From an uncultured Sphingomonadales bacterium (lineage in GTDB: Bacteria; Pseudomonadota; Alphaproteobacteria; Sphingomonadales; Sphingomonadaceae), in assembly GCA_903839675.1 (NCBI GenBank), contig CAIMDB010000002.1:1-41865 (forward strand): 41,865 nt of DNA, read 5' to 3'. The notes below the pieces were generated by a model. The model saw only the letters and a list, made by a program, of their open reading frames with translations, was not told the origin of the DNA and did no database searches. How positions within the stretch are numbered: the stretch's first letter is position 1; each line of letters starts with the position of its first letter. Both the position numbers and the translations under genes were made by a program. Positions 8,164 through 17,356 of the stretch are shown one piece after another.

Positions 8164-8646
8164 TTAGATCTGCTCTAGCATATAATCCGCTGAACTGACA
8201 CGAAATTCGCCCGGGGCTTCGACAAACAGCTGTTCGACCGTGCCGTCATTAACGACCATAGCAAAGCGCTGACCGCGCGTGCCCATGCCGAACTTGGAGC
8301 CGTCCATTTCAAGGCCAACGGCCTTCGCGAAATCACCATTGCCGTCTGCGAGCATGGTCACCGAGTCATCGCTGCCGGCAGATTTGCCCCAAGCGCCCAT
8401 CACGAAGGCGTCGTTGACAGCGGTGCAGGCGATTTCGTCAATGCCCTTGGCCTTCAGCTCAGCAGCCTTTTCAACAAAGCCGGGAAGATGCTTGGCCGAG
8501 CAGGTCGGCGTGAAGGCACCGGGAACGGAAAACAGCGCAACACGCTTACCGGCGAACAGCGCATCGGAAGACAGCGGCTGCGGGCCTTCTGCGGTCGGCT
8601 TTACGAAGTTGACGTTTGGAACCTTGTCTCCAACTGCAATCGTCAT
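8164..8646 (-). CDS. Peroxiredoxin, Prx5-like
   Basis: 160-residue thiol peroxidase that reduces hydrogen peroxide and organic hydroperoxides in the cytosol. The peroxidatic cysteine is C49 in VPGAFTPTCSAKHLPGF; a second cysteine, C74 (IACTAVND), lies at a conserved Prx5-like position. VNDAFVMGAWGK and the end FEAPGEFRVSSADYMLEQI-like segment (here VEAPGEF) are also typical. I start at ATG 8646 (MTIAVGDKVPN), which has GAGGAA seven bases upstream. The longer frame uses a TTG at 8652. It is a single-gene unit with a strong terminator. The reductant (glutathione/glutaredoxin or thioredoxin) cannot be told. Confidence 0.93.
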   Translation of the reverse strand: MTIAVGDKVPNVNFVKPTAEGPQPLSSDALFAGKRVALFSVPGAFTPTCSAKHLPGFVEKAAELKAKGIDEIACTAVNDAFVMGAWGKSAGSDDSVTMLADGNGDFAKAVGLEMDGSKFGMGTRGQRFAMVVNDGTVEQLFVEAPGEFRVSSADYMLEQI

Positions 8647-8731
8647 GGTCAATTCCTCTCAAATGGGGTGCGTTTGCCTATATCAGCGCCCTTCGAGTCT
8701 GCAATATGACATTCGGAATGAAACGGTCTGA

Positions 8732-9292
8732 TTAGGCGCACCAGCCGTCGCGGCGGCCGCCTGCATAATTTCGGGCCAGCCCTTCGGACACGAGCACCCC
8801 GCCAAGCGACTGACCATCGCGCATAACGATGCGCAGCTTGCGGCCATAGCGGTCAGTGTCGCGTCTAATCGGTTGTAGATCAAACGCCCCGGCATTGAGC
8901 AAGGTTTGCAGACGGTCCGTCGCGGCATTGCCGAGCCGTGCCTCCTCAGCGCAGCGGGCCGGGTGGGTCTCCGGCGTATCGATATCGGCGATGCGGATTT
9001 TCTCTCCGTCGATCCAGAAGGTGTCCCCATCCACAACACAATTGAGCCCGCCGCCTGAGTGGCATTTGCCGAATGTCCGGGCCGGGATAGTCGCGATCGA
9101 AAGGCTGGTTTGCGGTGTCTTCTTTGCAGCCGGGAGAGCATCTCCACTTGCAGCCGACGGCCAGAAAAGGACCGCCGACGCTGTCGCGGCCATGCCAATC
9201 AGGCCAAGGACCATGTTCCGCGCCGAAAGGGCGATGCGGCCTTTTTGCCGCCGTTTGCCGGGAACGCGGCTGAAATCAAAAACTTTTGTCAT
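8732..9292 (-). CDS. Membrane-anchored thermonuclease-like (SNase) nuclease
   Basis: 186-residue protein with one membrane segment (about residues 25-45, VLGLIGMAATASAVLFW) and a C-terminal staphylococcal-nuclease domain. The domain shows CVVDGDTFWIDGEKIRIADI, then DTPET with the R/D/E active-site pattern, and DTDRYGRKLRIV with the second arginine region. It probably cuts nucleic acids on the outer side of the inner membrane. Start choice is uncertain: ATG 9292 (MTKVFDF) and ATG 9316 (MPGTKVPDM) both lack a good ribosome binding site. A small hairpin with a GAAA loop (9297-9310) lies just before the chosen ATG. It is divergent from the PQQ-type dehydrogenase gene at 9427. Confidence 0.82.
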   Translation of the reverse strand: MTKVFDFSRVPGKRRQKGRIALSARNMVLGLIGMAATASAVLFWPSAASGDALPAAKKTPQTSLSIATIPARTFGKCHSGGGLNCVVDGDTFWIDGEKIRIADIDTPETHPARCAEEARLGNAATDRLQTLLNAGAFDLQPIRRDTDRYGRKLRIVMRDGQSLGGVLVSEGLARNYAGGRRDGWCA

Positions 9293-9426
9293 ATCAGGCA
9301 CTTTCGTGCCGGGCATGGATCAGGAAAACGTCAACAGAGACCGGAATGGACCCATTGAACCGGCGGGTCGCGCATCCCATGTGGGCTTAAGAAAATTCAT
9401 GCCCGGATTTCAGAGAGGAAAGCCCA

Positions 9427-10584
9427 ATGCATCCATCCGTCACTGTCACACCAAAGCGGACCCGTCTCCCGCTCCGCCTGTCCGCCACGGCTGCGATTTT
9501 GTTCGCAACGGCGTGCGGCACAGGTGCCGGCGCGCAGGATAAGGCGGCGGATGCCTTGCCGTTTGCCGTCACCGAAATCGCGACCTTCAATGAACCTTGG
9601 GCCATGGCGTTCCTGCCGGATGGCCGCGCGCTCATCACTGAACAATCGGGCAAGCTGAAGCTGTGGCGGGAGGGGCAGCCTGCTGCCGACGTCACGGGCG
9701 TGCCTGCGGTCTCTTATGCAGGGCAAGGTGGCTTGGGTGATGTGGTGTTACATCCCAGCTTTGCCACCAACGGCATGGTCTATCTGAGTTGGGCGGAGGC
9801 CGAGGGTGACGTGAAGGGCGCGGTCGTTGGCCGCGCCAAGCTGGTTGAGGACAATGCCGGCGCCCGTCTCGAAGGGCTGACCGTCATCTGGCGCCAGTCG
9901 CCCAAAGTCTCCGGCAATGGTCATTTCGGGCATCGCATCGCCTTTGGGCCGGATGGCAAACTTTTCATCTCGTCAGGTGAGCGGCAGAAGTTTGACCCCG
10001 CGCAGGATTTATCGATGAACCTTGGCAAGGTCGTGCGGTTGAACGACGATGGCAGCGTGCCATCTGACAACCCCATGGCCGCCAAGGGCGGCGTCACAGC
10101 GCAAATTTATGCCTATGGCATCCGCAACCCGCTGGGCCTTGCCTTTGATGGCGCAGGCCGCCTGTGGGAGCTTGAGATGGGACCGCGGCACGGTGATGAA
10201 CTGAACTTGGTCACGCCGGGTGCGAACTTTGGCTACCCCAACGTGTCGAACGGCAACCATTATGATGGCCGCGACATTCCCGATCACAAGCCGGGCGACG
10301 GCTATGTCGCGCCGAAGGTCTTCTGGAACCCCGCCATCTCACCGGGTGGCATGATGATTTATCAAGGGTCCGCCTTCCCCAAATGGAAGGGCGATGCCTT
10401 TATCGGCGCGTTGGGCGGTAAGGCGCTCGTGCGCGTGGACCTCAACGGGGAACAGGCCGCAAAGGGCGACCATTGGGCCATGGACAACCGCATCCGCGAC
10501 GTGGACCAGTCTGCCGACGGGCATATCTGGCTGCTTGAAGATGGCGAAAAGGCACGATTGCTGAAGCTTTCGCCTCAGCGCTAG
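9427..10584 (+). CDS. PQQ-dependent soluble aldose/sugar dehydrogenase family protein
   Basis: 385-residue member of the soluble glucose/sorbosone dehydrogenase (six-bladed beta-propeller) family, close to the YliI aldose dehydrogenase group. Motifs are NEPWAMAFLPDGRALITEQ, GGLGDVVLHP, GHFGHRIAFGPDGKLFISSG, YAYGIRNPLGLAFD (the R-N pair that contacts PQQ in sGDH), LEMGPRHGDELNLV and NPAISPGGMMIY. The N-terminus is a signal sequence with a possible lipobox (FATACGTG), so it is periplasmic and perhaps a lipoprotein. GAGAGGAAAG precedes the ATG. No pqq biosynthesis genes lie in the window. It converges on trmB with only six bases between the stops. Confidence 0.9.
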   Translation: MHPSVTVTPKRTRLPLRLSATAAILFATACGTGAGAQDKAADALPFAVTEIATFNEPWAMAFLPDGRALITEQSGKLKLWREGQPAADVTGVPAVSYAGQGGLGDVVLHPSFATNGMVYLSWAEAEGDVKGAVVGRAKLVEDNAGARLEGLTVIWRQSPKVSGNGHFGHRIAFGPDGKLFISSGERQKFDPAQDLSMNLGKVVRLNDDGSVPSDNPMAAKGGVTAQIYAYGIRNPLGLAFDGAGRLWELEMGPRHGDELNLVTPGANFGYPNVSNGNHYDGRDIPDHKPGDGYVAPKVFWNPAISPGGMMIYQGSAFPKWKGDAFIGALGGKALVRVDLNGEQAAKGDHWAMDNRIRDVDQSADGHIWLLEDGEKARLLKLSPQR

Positions 10585-10585
10585 G

Positions 10586-10600
10586 CCGCGTCAGACGCGG
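10586..10600. terminator. Short hairpin between convergent genes
   Basis: ccgcgt-cag-acgcgg overlaps the trmB stop codon at 10591-10593. It may act in both directions, but it has no T run. Confidence 0.35.
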
Positions 10601-11274
10601 ATGTAGCGGAAATACCAGACGTCATGGCCAAAGACCGTGCGGGCCTTGCGCTCGTACCGTGTCTCTGGCCAGTCATCGGGGCGGACAAGGAAGTCGCTGG
10701 CGGACTTTGCCTGCCATTCGAAATCCCGGCTTTTGTCCATCTGCATCATCGCCCAACGGCAATAAATGGGGTGGTCAGTGCCGAAGCGGAATTCACCGCC
10801 TGGTTTCAGCTTGGCCGCAATCATGGCGATTGGCCCCGGGTTCATCATCCGCCTTTTGGCGTGGCGCGCCTTGGGCCAAGGGTCCGGGTGCAGCAGATAG
10901 ACACGGTCGAGCGATCCGTCCGGCAGGCGGGCCAAGGCATCCAGCGCGTCGCCCATGTGCAAGCGGACATTGGGGAGCGCTTTGTCCCGGATGTGGAGCA
11001 TCGCAGAGACGACGCCGTTCACGAATGGTTCGCAGCCGATCAGGCCATGGGTCGGCGCATGCTGCGCCTGCCAAGCGAGATGTTCCCCTCCGCCAAAGCC
11101 GATTTCAAATTGCAGCGGCCGATCATCACCAAATAAGGCGCGCGCATCAAGCGGACCTTCCGGCACGGCAACCGTGGGCAGAAAGTCATCCATCAACGCT
11201 TGTTGCCCGGCCCGCAGCTTATGGCCCTGAACGCGGCCATAGAGCCTGTTGAGTGTGGTCGGGTCGGTCGTCAT
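10591..11274 (-). CDS. trmB: tRNA (guanine-N7-)-methyltransferase
   Basis: Makes m7G46 in the variable loop of tRNAs with S-adenosylmethionine. The 227-residue protein has motif I EIGFGGGEHLAWQA, then GCEPFVNGVVSAM, the signature HPDPWPKARHAKRRM and the C-terminal ETRYERKARTVFGHDVWYFRY. The start at 11274 is preceded by GAGG about seven bases upstream. It is downstream of metK, which makes its methyl donor, with a hairpin at 11326 between them. This neighbourhood is conserved in alphaproteobacteria. Confidence 0.96.
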   Translation of the reverse strand: MTTDPTTLNRLYGRVQGHKLRAGQQALMDDFLPTVAVPEGPLDARALFGDDRPLQFEIGFGGGEHLAWQAQHAPTHGLIGCEPFVNGVVSAMLHIRDKALPNVRLHMGDALDALARLPDGSLDRVYLLHPDPWPKARHAKRRMMNPGPIAMIAAKLKPGGEFRFGTDHPIYCRWAMMQMDKSRDFEWQAKSASDFLVRPDDWPETRYERKARTVFGHDVWYFRYIRV

Positions 11275-11325
11275 GCGCGCGCCTCTAGCGGTGATCTGCG
11301 GGCTTGTCCAAGCCGGGGATAAGAA

Positions 11326-11357
11326 TAGGGGCGCCCTGCAAATGCGGGACGCCCCTA
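11326..11357 (-). terminator. Hairpin between metK and trmB
   Basis: The inverted repeat taggggcg-ccc / ggga-cgccccta has one bulge and a nine-base loop. On the minus strand it is followed by attcttat, a weak T run. It may stop or reduce read-through from metK into trmB. Confidence 0.6.
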
Positions 11358-11387
11358 AACTTCAATGCCTGTGGTCAGGCGCGGGTG

Positions 11388-12590
<1,203 letters not shown>

Positions 12591-12623
12591 GGTTTTTCCA
12601 GTCATTGCTTGCTGTGTCTGCGT

Positions 12624-12639
12624 ATAAAGAAATCTTTAT
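12624..12639. promoter_or_regulatory. Palindromic candidate operator upstream of metK
   Basis: ATAAAGA-AA-TCTTTAT, a perfect 7-2-7 inverted repeat, centred about 41 bases before the metK start. It is A/T-rich in a G/C-rich region and is not followed by a T run in either direction, so it looks like a protein-binding site rather than a terminator. ArsR-family SAM/SAH-responsive regulators are known to control methionine-cycle genes in Proteobacteria; whether this is their site is inference. Confidence 0.5.
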
Positions 12640-12653
12640 GTGCGGCTGTGGCC

Positions 12654-14228
12654 TTAGCGTAGACGCCGACGCAGCGCAATTCCTGTCAACACAAGAACTA
12701 TGGTAAACCCAAGCGGCAAAATGTTGCCCAGCCGCGCAAACAGCGTGGGCGGATGGGCAAATGGCAGACGCGCTTCGATGAAACCGGCCTCTTGATAAGG
12801 CACGGAATGCAGCACCCGACCATCGGCATCGACAATCGCGGAGATGCCCGTTGGCGTTGAGCGGACCACGGGCAGGCCTTCCTCAACAGCGCGCAACCTT
12901 GCCTGCGCCAGATGCTGTGGCGGGCCCCAACTGCCGAACCAAGCATCGTTGGATGGATTGAAGATGAAGGCAGGGCGGTTGGCCCGCTCCACGACCTGCC
13001 CGGAAAAAATCACTTCATAGCAGATCTGGAACCCGACCTTGCCGAAGCCCGGCACATCAAAGCTGCGCGGGCCGGGGCCGGGCCAGAAGTCAATGTCACC
13101 GGGCACAAGGCGGGACAGGCCAAAGGCAGACAGCACCGGTCGCATCGGCAGATACTCGCCATAAGGCACCAGATGTGACTTGTCGTAACGCGAGGTGATC
13201 TGGCCATTGGCCAGCAGCGCAAACACGCTGTTCCGCGCACCGACGAGCTTGCCTGCGCGATTATATTCCAGCGCGACGCCACCCGTCAGCAGGGCGTCCT
13301 TCGGGCCGAGGAGGGTGGCCATCCGCGCCCGCGCCCATGGCTCTTCCTGAATATAATCGGGGATGGCTGCTTCCGGCCAGACGATGAGGCGGGGCGTGAG
13401 GCCAGCTGCGCCGGTCATCGCTTCCAGCTTGCGGAAGTTGATGGCGTCAAAGGCGGGCACATGCTTGTCCTGCTGCCCGATATTGGGCTGCACGACGCGG
13501 ATCAGGGGCTGCTTCGCCATGCGCAGGTTGAGGTCTGGCTCCGGTATCGACATGGGAAGGCTCGGCAATAGTCCGACGGCGACGAGCACTGCTGGCACGA
13601 CCGCGCCTTTGATATTGCGGCGGGCCAATAGCCAGAGCGCGCCAGCACCCAGCAGGACAAAGCCGGACAGGGCATAGGTGCCGAGCAGCCGCGTCACGCC
13701 GCTGGCCCCGACCCAGATGACCCCAAGCGGGTTCCAAGCAAAGCCCGTAAACATCGTGGCGCGCAGCCATTCGGTGACGATCCATGCCGCCGCAAAGAAT
13801 AGGACAAAGACGGTGTCTTGCGCGCGGCCATGTCTCCACGCGAGGCCTGCCGCAAGCGCGGGGTAGACCGCAATGTAGAGCGCGAGCACCACAACAGCGA
13901 TCCAGCCCAGCCAAACGGGCATGGCATCCTGATAGGCGAAGGAGCCTGCGATCCAGTTCAGCCCAACGACGAAATGGCCGACGCCAAACCAATAGCCGCG
14001 CAGCAGCGCGCCCTTCAGGTCAGGCGCTGTGTGGACGAGGTGCATCATCAGTGCCAAGCAAAGCAGCGAGACCGGCCAAAGGTTGAGCGGCGCAAAGCCT
14101 GTCGCCGAAACAAGGCCGGCAAGGAGCGCGAGGGATTTGGCGAAACGCAGCACGTCGGCAGGGCTAACGGGCGGCGCCTGCAAATTCAATCTTTGTCTTT
14201 GCGGAATGCGGACATAGAAGACGTCCAT
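12654..14228 (-). CDS. lnt: Apolipoprotein N-acyltransferase
   Basis: Adds the third acyl chain to the N-terminal cysteine of lipoproteins at the inner membrane. The 524-residue protein has about six hydrophobic segments in its first 230 residues and then a nitrilase domain. The catalytic triad is visible: E286 in WPEAAIP, K in [15 protein letters not shown] (about residue 354) and C403 in [30 protein letters not shown] is also diagnostic. The start codon shares two bases with that of the divergent VOC gene, and AAAGGGG on the minus strand lies a suitable distance upstream. A later start is possible because the first 25 residues are not conserved. In related genomes lnt often follows corC; here three genes separate them. 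Confidence 0.95.
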   Translation of the reverse strand: MDVFYVRIPQRQRLNLQAPPVSPADVLRFAKSLALLAGLVSATGFAPLNLWPVSLLCLALMMHLVHTAPDLKGALLRGYWFGVGHFVVGLNWIAGSFAYQDAMPVWLGWIAVVVLALYIAVYPALAAGLAWRHGRAQDTVFVLFFAAAWIVTEWLRATMFTGFAWNPLGVIWVGASGVTRLLGTYALSGFVLLGAGALWLLARRNIKGAVVPAVLVAVGLLPSLPMSIPEPDLNLRMAKQPLIRVVQPNIGQQDKHVPAFDAINFRKLEAMTGAAGLTPRLIVWPEAAIPDYIQEEPWARARMATLLGPKDALLTGGVALEYNRAGKLVGARNSVFALLANGQITSRYDKSHLVPYGEYLPMRPVLSAFGLSRLVPGDIDFWPGPGPRSFDVPGFGKVGFQICYEVIFSGQVVERANRPAFIFNPSNDAWFGSWGPPQHLAQARLRAVEEGLPVVRSTPTGISAIVDADGRVLHSVPYQEAGFIEARLPFAHPPTLFARLGNILPLGFTIVLVLTGIALRRRLR

Positions 14229-14643
14229 GCGCCCCTTTCATCTCGCCTTTCCCGTCCACGACCTTGCGGTCGCCCGTAGCTTTTACCGGGACATTCTCGG
14301 CTGCGGGGAAGGCCGCAGTTCAGACCATTGGATCGATTTTGACTTCTTCGGCCATCAGATCGTGGCGCACCTTTCACCCGATGCGAAGGCCGTGACCCTC
14401 ACCAACCCGGTTGATGGGCATGATGTGCCGGTGCCGCATTTCGGTGTCGTGCTGACAATGCCACAATGGGAAGACCTCGCCGCACGCGTGACGGCGGCGG
14501 GCATCCCTTTTGGCATTGCGCCGCATGTCCGCTTTAAAGGGCAGCCGGGCGAACAGGCGACGATGTTCTTTTTGGACCCGAGCGGCAATGCGCTCGAGTT
14601 CAAGGCCTTTGCTGACGACGCGATGCTCTTCGCGACAGACTAG
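14227..14643 (+). CDS. VOC (glyoxalase/dioxygenase superfamily) protein
   Basis: 138-residue VOC protein. It opens [20 protein letters not shown], a standard first betaalphabetabetabeta unit with a histidine ligand at position 5, and ends with [16 protein letters not shown] carrying the last glutamate ligand. [19 protein letters not shown] begins the second unit. It is probably a cytosolic metal-dependent lyase, isomerase or dioxygenase; the substrate is unknown. It is the only plus-strand gene in a run of minus-strand genes. Its ATG overlaps the lnt ATG, and it converges on the sorbosone-dehydrogenase-like gene with a 15-base gap. Confidence 0.88.
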   Translation: MRPFHLAFPVHDLAVARSFYRDILGCGEGRSSDHWIDFDFFGHQIVAHLSPDAKAVTLTNPVDGHDVPVPHFGVVLTMPQWEDLAARVTAAGIPFGIAPHVRFKGQPGEQATMFFLDPSGNALEFKAFADDAMLFATD

Positions 14644-14658
14644 GACAAGCGGTGAGGA

Positions 14659-16011
14659 CTATTTCCCCGCCGCAGCGCTCACCCGCCAAATACGGTTACC
14701 CGCATCATCGGCCACCAGAAGCGCGCCGCTCTTGTCGATGGCGACGCCTGCGGGGCGGCCCTGCGCTTCATTTTTGGCACTCAGGAAGCCCGTCAGCACA
14801 TCAATGGGCTTGGCCTTAGCATCAGGGAAGCCCCGTTCGTTGAACGGAATGTACACAACCTTGTAACCCGATGGCGGCACGCGGTTCCATGATCCGTGCT
14901 GGCCGATAAAGGCCCCGTTGGCGAACTTTTCGCCCAGCTTGGCAGAGCCTGCAAAGGCAAGGCCCAGCGAGGCGGTGTGCGGACCGAGCGCATAGTTTGG
15001 CTTCTTCACATATTGCTGCAGGTCCGGGCGTTGCGGCTGGACGCGGTTGTCCGGCAGGCGCCAATAATACCAGGGCCAGCCATAATGGCCGCCGAAATCA
15101 ACCGTCGCGAGATAGTCGGGCGGGGTGTCAGGGCCCAGCTGATCGCGTTCATTAACGGTGGTCCAAAGGTATCCCGTCTTGGGTTCATAAGCGAGGCCAT
15201 TGGGGTTGCGCAGACCCGCGGTGTAGATGCGGAACGTCTTCTGCTTGGGGAAGACCTCCAGCACATTGGCGCGATATTCTTCCGACTTCAGGCCGTTTTC
15301 GCCGATGTTGCTGTTGGACCCGACGGTGACGAGCAGTGTCTTCTTGTCAGGCGAGGCAATGACGTTGCGCGTCCAGTGATCGTTCGGCGCACCCGCTGGC
15401 AGGGGCACGATCTTCTCCCCCTTGGCCGTGATCTTGGTGTCGCCTTCCTTATAGGGGAACGCCAGCAAGGCATCGGTGTTGGCGACGTAGAGCGTGTCGC
15501 CGACCAATTCCATGCCGTAGGGCGAATTGAGGCCGTTTTCTGCTGTCAGCAGGACTGAGCGGACATCGACCTTGCCGTCGCCATCGCTGTCCCGCAGCAG
15601 GGTGATGCGGTTGGCCGAGACGTCGGAGCCATTGGCGGACTTCATAATATAGCGGGCGATGCGATCGCCAAGGCCCGTCGGTTCGCGCGACGGCTGCGTT
15701 GATTCCGCGACAAGGATGTCACCATTGGGCAACAGCTTCATCCAACGGGGGTGGTCCAGATCGCGCGCATATTCAGCAACGGCGAGGCCTTGTGCCGCCA
15801 CCGGCTTGGCATTGGCTGCCCAGCCAACAACCTTGGCAATGCGGATGGAGGGAAAGGCTTCCTGCTCCAGTTCCGACAGCACGGGGATGGGGCCATATTG
15901 CTTGGCAATATCAACCTTCGCCTCATTGGGCGTGGTGATATACCAATAACCACCGGCCAGTCCGACCACGACCAGCCCTGAAATGATCTTCGCGTGCGTG
16001 CGCCAATTCAT
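14659..16011 (-). CDS. PQQ-type L-sorbosone dehydrogenase family protein
   Basis: 450-residue beta-propeller protein of the sorbosone/glucose dehydrogenase superfamily, a different branch from the gene at 9427. A single N-terminal membrane segment (IISGLVVVGLAGGYWYI, about residues 9-25) anchors or exports it. Motifs are LDHPRWMKLLPNGDILVAES, the calcium-type LLRDSDGDGKVDVRSVLL, LNSPYGMELVGDTLYVANTD, YTAGLRNPNGLAYEP, GGHYGWPWYYW, GQHGSWNRVPPSGYKV and GRPAGVAIDKSGALLVADD. GGAGAG lies seven bases before the ATG. The substrate is not known. It lies 48 bases downstream of the hypothetical gene at 16060 on the same strand, so the two may form a small operon. Confidence 0.88.
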   Translation of the reverse strand: MNWRTHAKIISGLVVVGLAGGYWYITTPNEAKVDIAKQYGPIPVLSELEQEAFPSIRIAKVVGWAANAKPVAAQGLAVAEYARDLDHPRWMKLLPNGDILVAESTQPSREPTGLGDRIARYIMKSANGSDVSANRITLLRDSDGDGKVDVRSVLLTAENGLNSPYGMELVGDTLYVANTDALLAFPYKEGDTKITAKGEKIVPLPAGAPNDHWTRNVIASPDKKTLLVTVGSNSNIGENGLKSEEYRANVLEVFPKQKTFRIYTAGLRNPNGLAYEPKTGYLWTTVNERDQLGPDTPPDYLATVDFGGHYGWPWYYWRLPDNRVQPQRPDLQQYVKKPNYALGPHTASLGLAFAGSAKLGEKFANGAFIGQHGSWNRVPPSGYKVVYIPFNERGFPDAKAKPIDVLTGFLSAKNEAQGRPAGVAIDKSGALLVADDAGNRIWRVSAAAGK

Positions 16012-16059
16012 TTAACTCTCCATCCGTCTGTTAACGCGGATATAGAGCGGCTTTGGCGA

Positions 16060-17262
16060 TCAGCAACCTTTACCCAGCACAGCCCCCATCAGACTCGGCT
16101 TGCACTTCTTTTTCTCCGGCGCCTCCTGTTCTCCCATCGCCGCGCCCATGCCGCCCATCTGCCCGCCGATCATCCAACTGGTGAAGGAGCGGTAGCGGAC
16201 GCGCGCCGTCCAGTCGGGCGTCCAACTGGCGGGTGCGCTGACCGGCTTGGGCGGGAAGCTGAAGTTCGCCTCTGGCCCATAGGCATAGAGGTTGCCCATC
16301 ATGAAATCAGGGGCATAGGTCTTCACTTCTTGCGGGATGGCACAGCTTGTTTGTGTTGGCGGCATCACGACCTTTTGGGTGATCAGTCGCTGGACTGTGG
16401 CAGGGGGGAGCCAGTCCCAAAGGCCGCCGCCAAACTCCTTGCTCATCGACGAGCTCCACCAGACAAAGTCGCGCGGTTCTTCGCCGCCTTCCATCTTCGC
16501 ACCCATCGCCCAGGCATGATATCCGGTGGCACTGGGGACGCTGTTCCAGCTGAGGATGGTTGCGCCGTTGACGCTGGTCGATTTGCCGGTGAGGCCCGCC
16601 ATGTAATCCTGATTGAGGCTGAACGCGATTTCGGGCGCATAGTTGGATGCGATCCGGTGGGCGCCCAGCATAGAGGACCCGGACGCCGGCGGCTTGCTGC
16701 TCTTCTTGTTGGGCCATTCGGCATAAGTACGAGAATTGGCTGCATTTGGTCCGCGATCAACGGGCACGTTGGTGGAGAAAAGACCCGGCGGCATTTGCCC
16801 TGCGGCGACCTTTGCAAAGTCGATGATGACCGGTTGGCCCTTTTGCGCTTTGGCCCCGCATCCCCAGAACAGGATCAGACGACCTTTGGGGCGCTGAAAA
16901 TCGGCGGGCGCGTCCCCCACAGGTTGCTTTTCTGGAATGAGCAGAGGAACGGATTTGCCGAGCTTAGCCGCAGGCAGGAAAAAGTGATCGGCTGACGGGC
17001 TGGCCGGTGCGGGGGCGGTGGAGCCGATCCGCAGGCGCAGTTCTCGCATCTCCCGATTGCCGCCGCCGAACATCATCGACATGGCCCCGCCCATGCCGCC
17101 GCCCATTCCGGCCATGCCTGTCATGGTGCCAACGTCCATCGCATAACGGGCCTTGGTGCCCGGCGGCGCGCTGGTCGCACGTTTGTCGGCCGCGCTTGCG
17201 GCAGCACCGGTGAGGACGGCGATGAGGGTTACAGAGGTAATGATCTGGATCGAACGGCGCAC
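16060..17262 (-). CDS. Secreted protein of unknown function with Met/Gly-rich segments
   Basis: I do not recognise a named family. The 400-residue protein starts at a GTG (17262) preceded by GGGGAGAGA; the longer frame uses a TTG without a better signal. A Sec signal peptide is clear (RRSIQIITSVTLIAVLTGAAASA). It is followed by a Met/Gly-rich patch (GTMTGMAGMGGGMGGAMSMM, about residues 44-63) and a similar short patch near the C-terminus (IGGQMGGMGAAMG). In the middle, ILSWNSVPSATGYHAWAMGA resembles the W-x2-V-x2-A-x-GY start of a fibronectin type III-like domain. A lone cysteine ends the chain. It is likely periplasmic or surface exposed. It lies between corC and the sorbosone-dehydrogenase-like gene. 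Confidence 0.72.
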   Translation of the reverse strand: MRRSIQIITSVTLIAVLTGAAASAADKRATSAPPGTKARYAMDVGTMTGMAGMGGGMGGAMSMMFGGGNREMRELRLRIGSTAPAPASPSADHFFLPAAKLGKSVPLLIPEKQPVGDAPADFQRPKGRLILFWGCGAKAQKGQPVIIDFAKVAAGQMPPGLFSTNVPVDRGPNAANSRTYAEWPNKKSSKPPASGSSMLGAHRIASNYAPEIAFSLNQDYMAGLTGKSTSVNGATILSWNSVPSATGYHAWAMGAKMEGGEEPRDFVWWSSSMSKEFGGGLWDWLPPATVQRLITQKVVMPPTQTSCAIPQEVKTYAPDFMMGNLYAYGPEANFSFPPKPVSAPASWTPDWTARVRYRSFTSWMIGGQMGGMGAAMGEQEAPEKKKCKPSLMGAVLGKGC

Positions 17263-17356
17263 GACGTCTCTCCCCAATTGGGTTGATGTTGCGGGGTGCG
17301 ACCGATTCTTTTTTATCCCGCCGCAAGTCTAGCAGCAGGGCCGTGTTGGTTAAGCG

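Noticed and set aside
12591-12653. A SAM riboswitch before metK
   Set aside because: The space is 63 bases, and I could not match it to the SAM-II or SAM/SAH core. The palindrome there fits a protein operator better.
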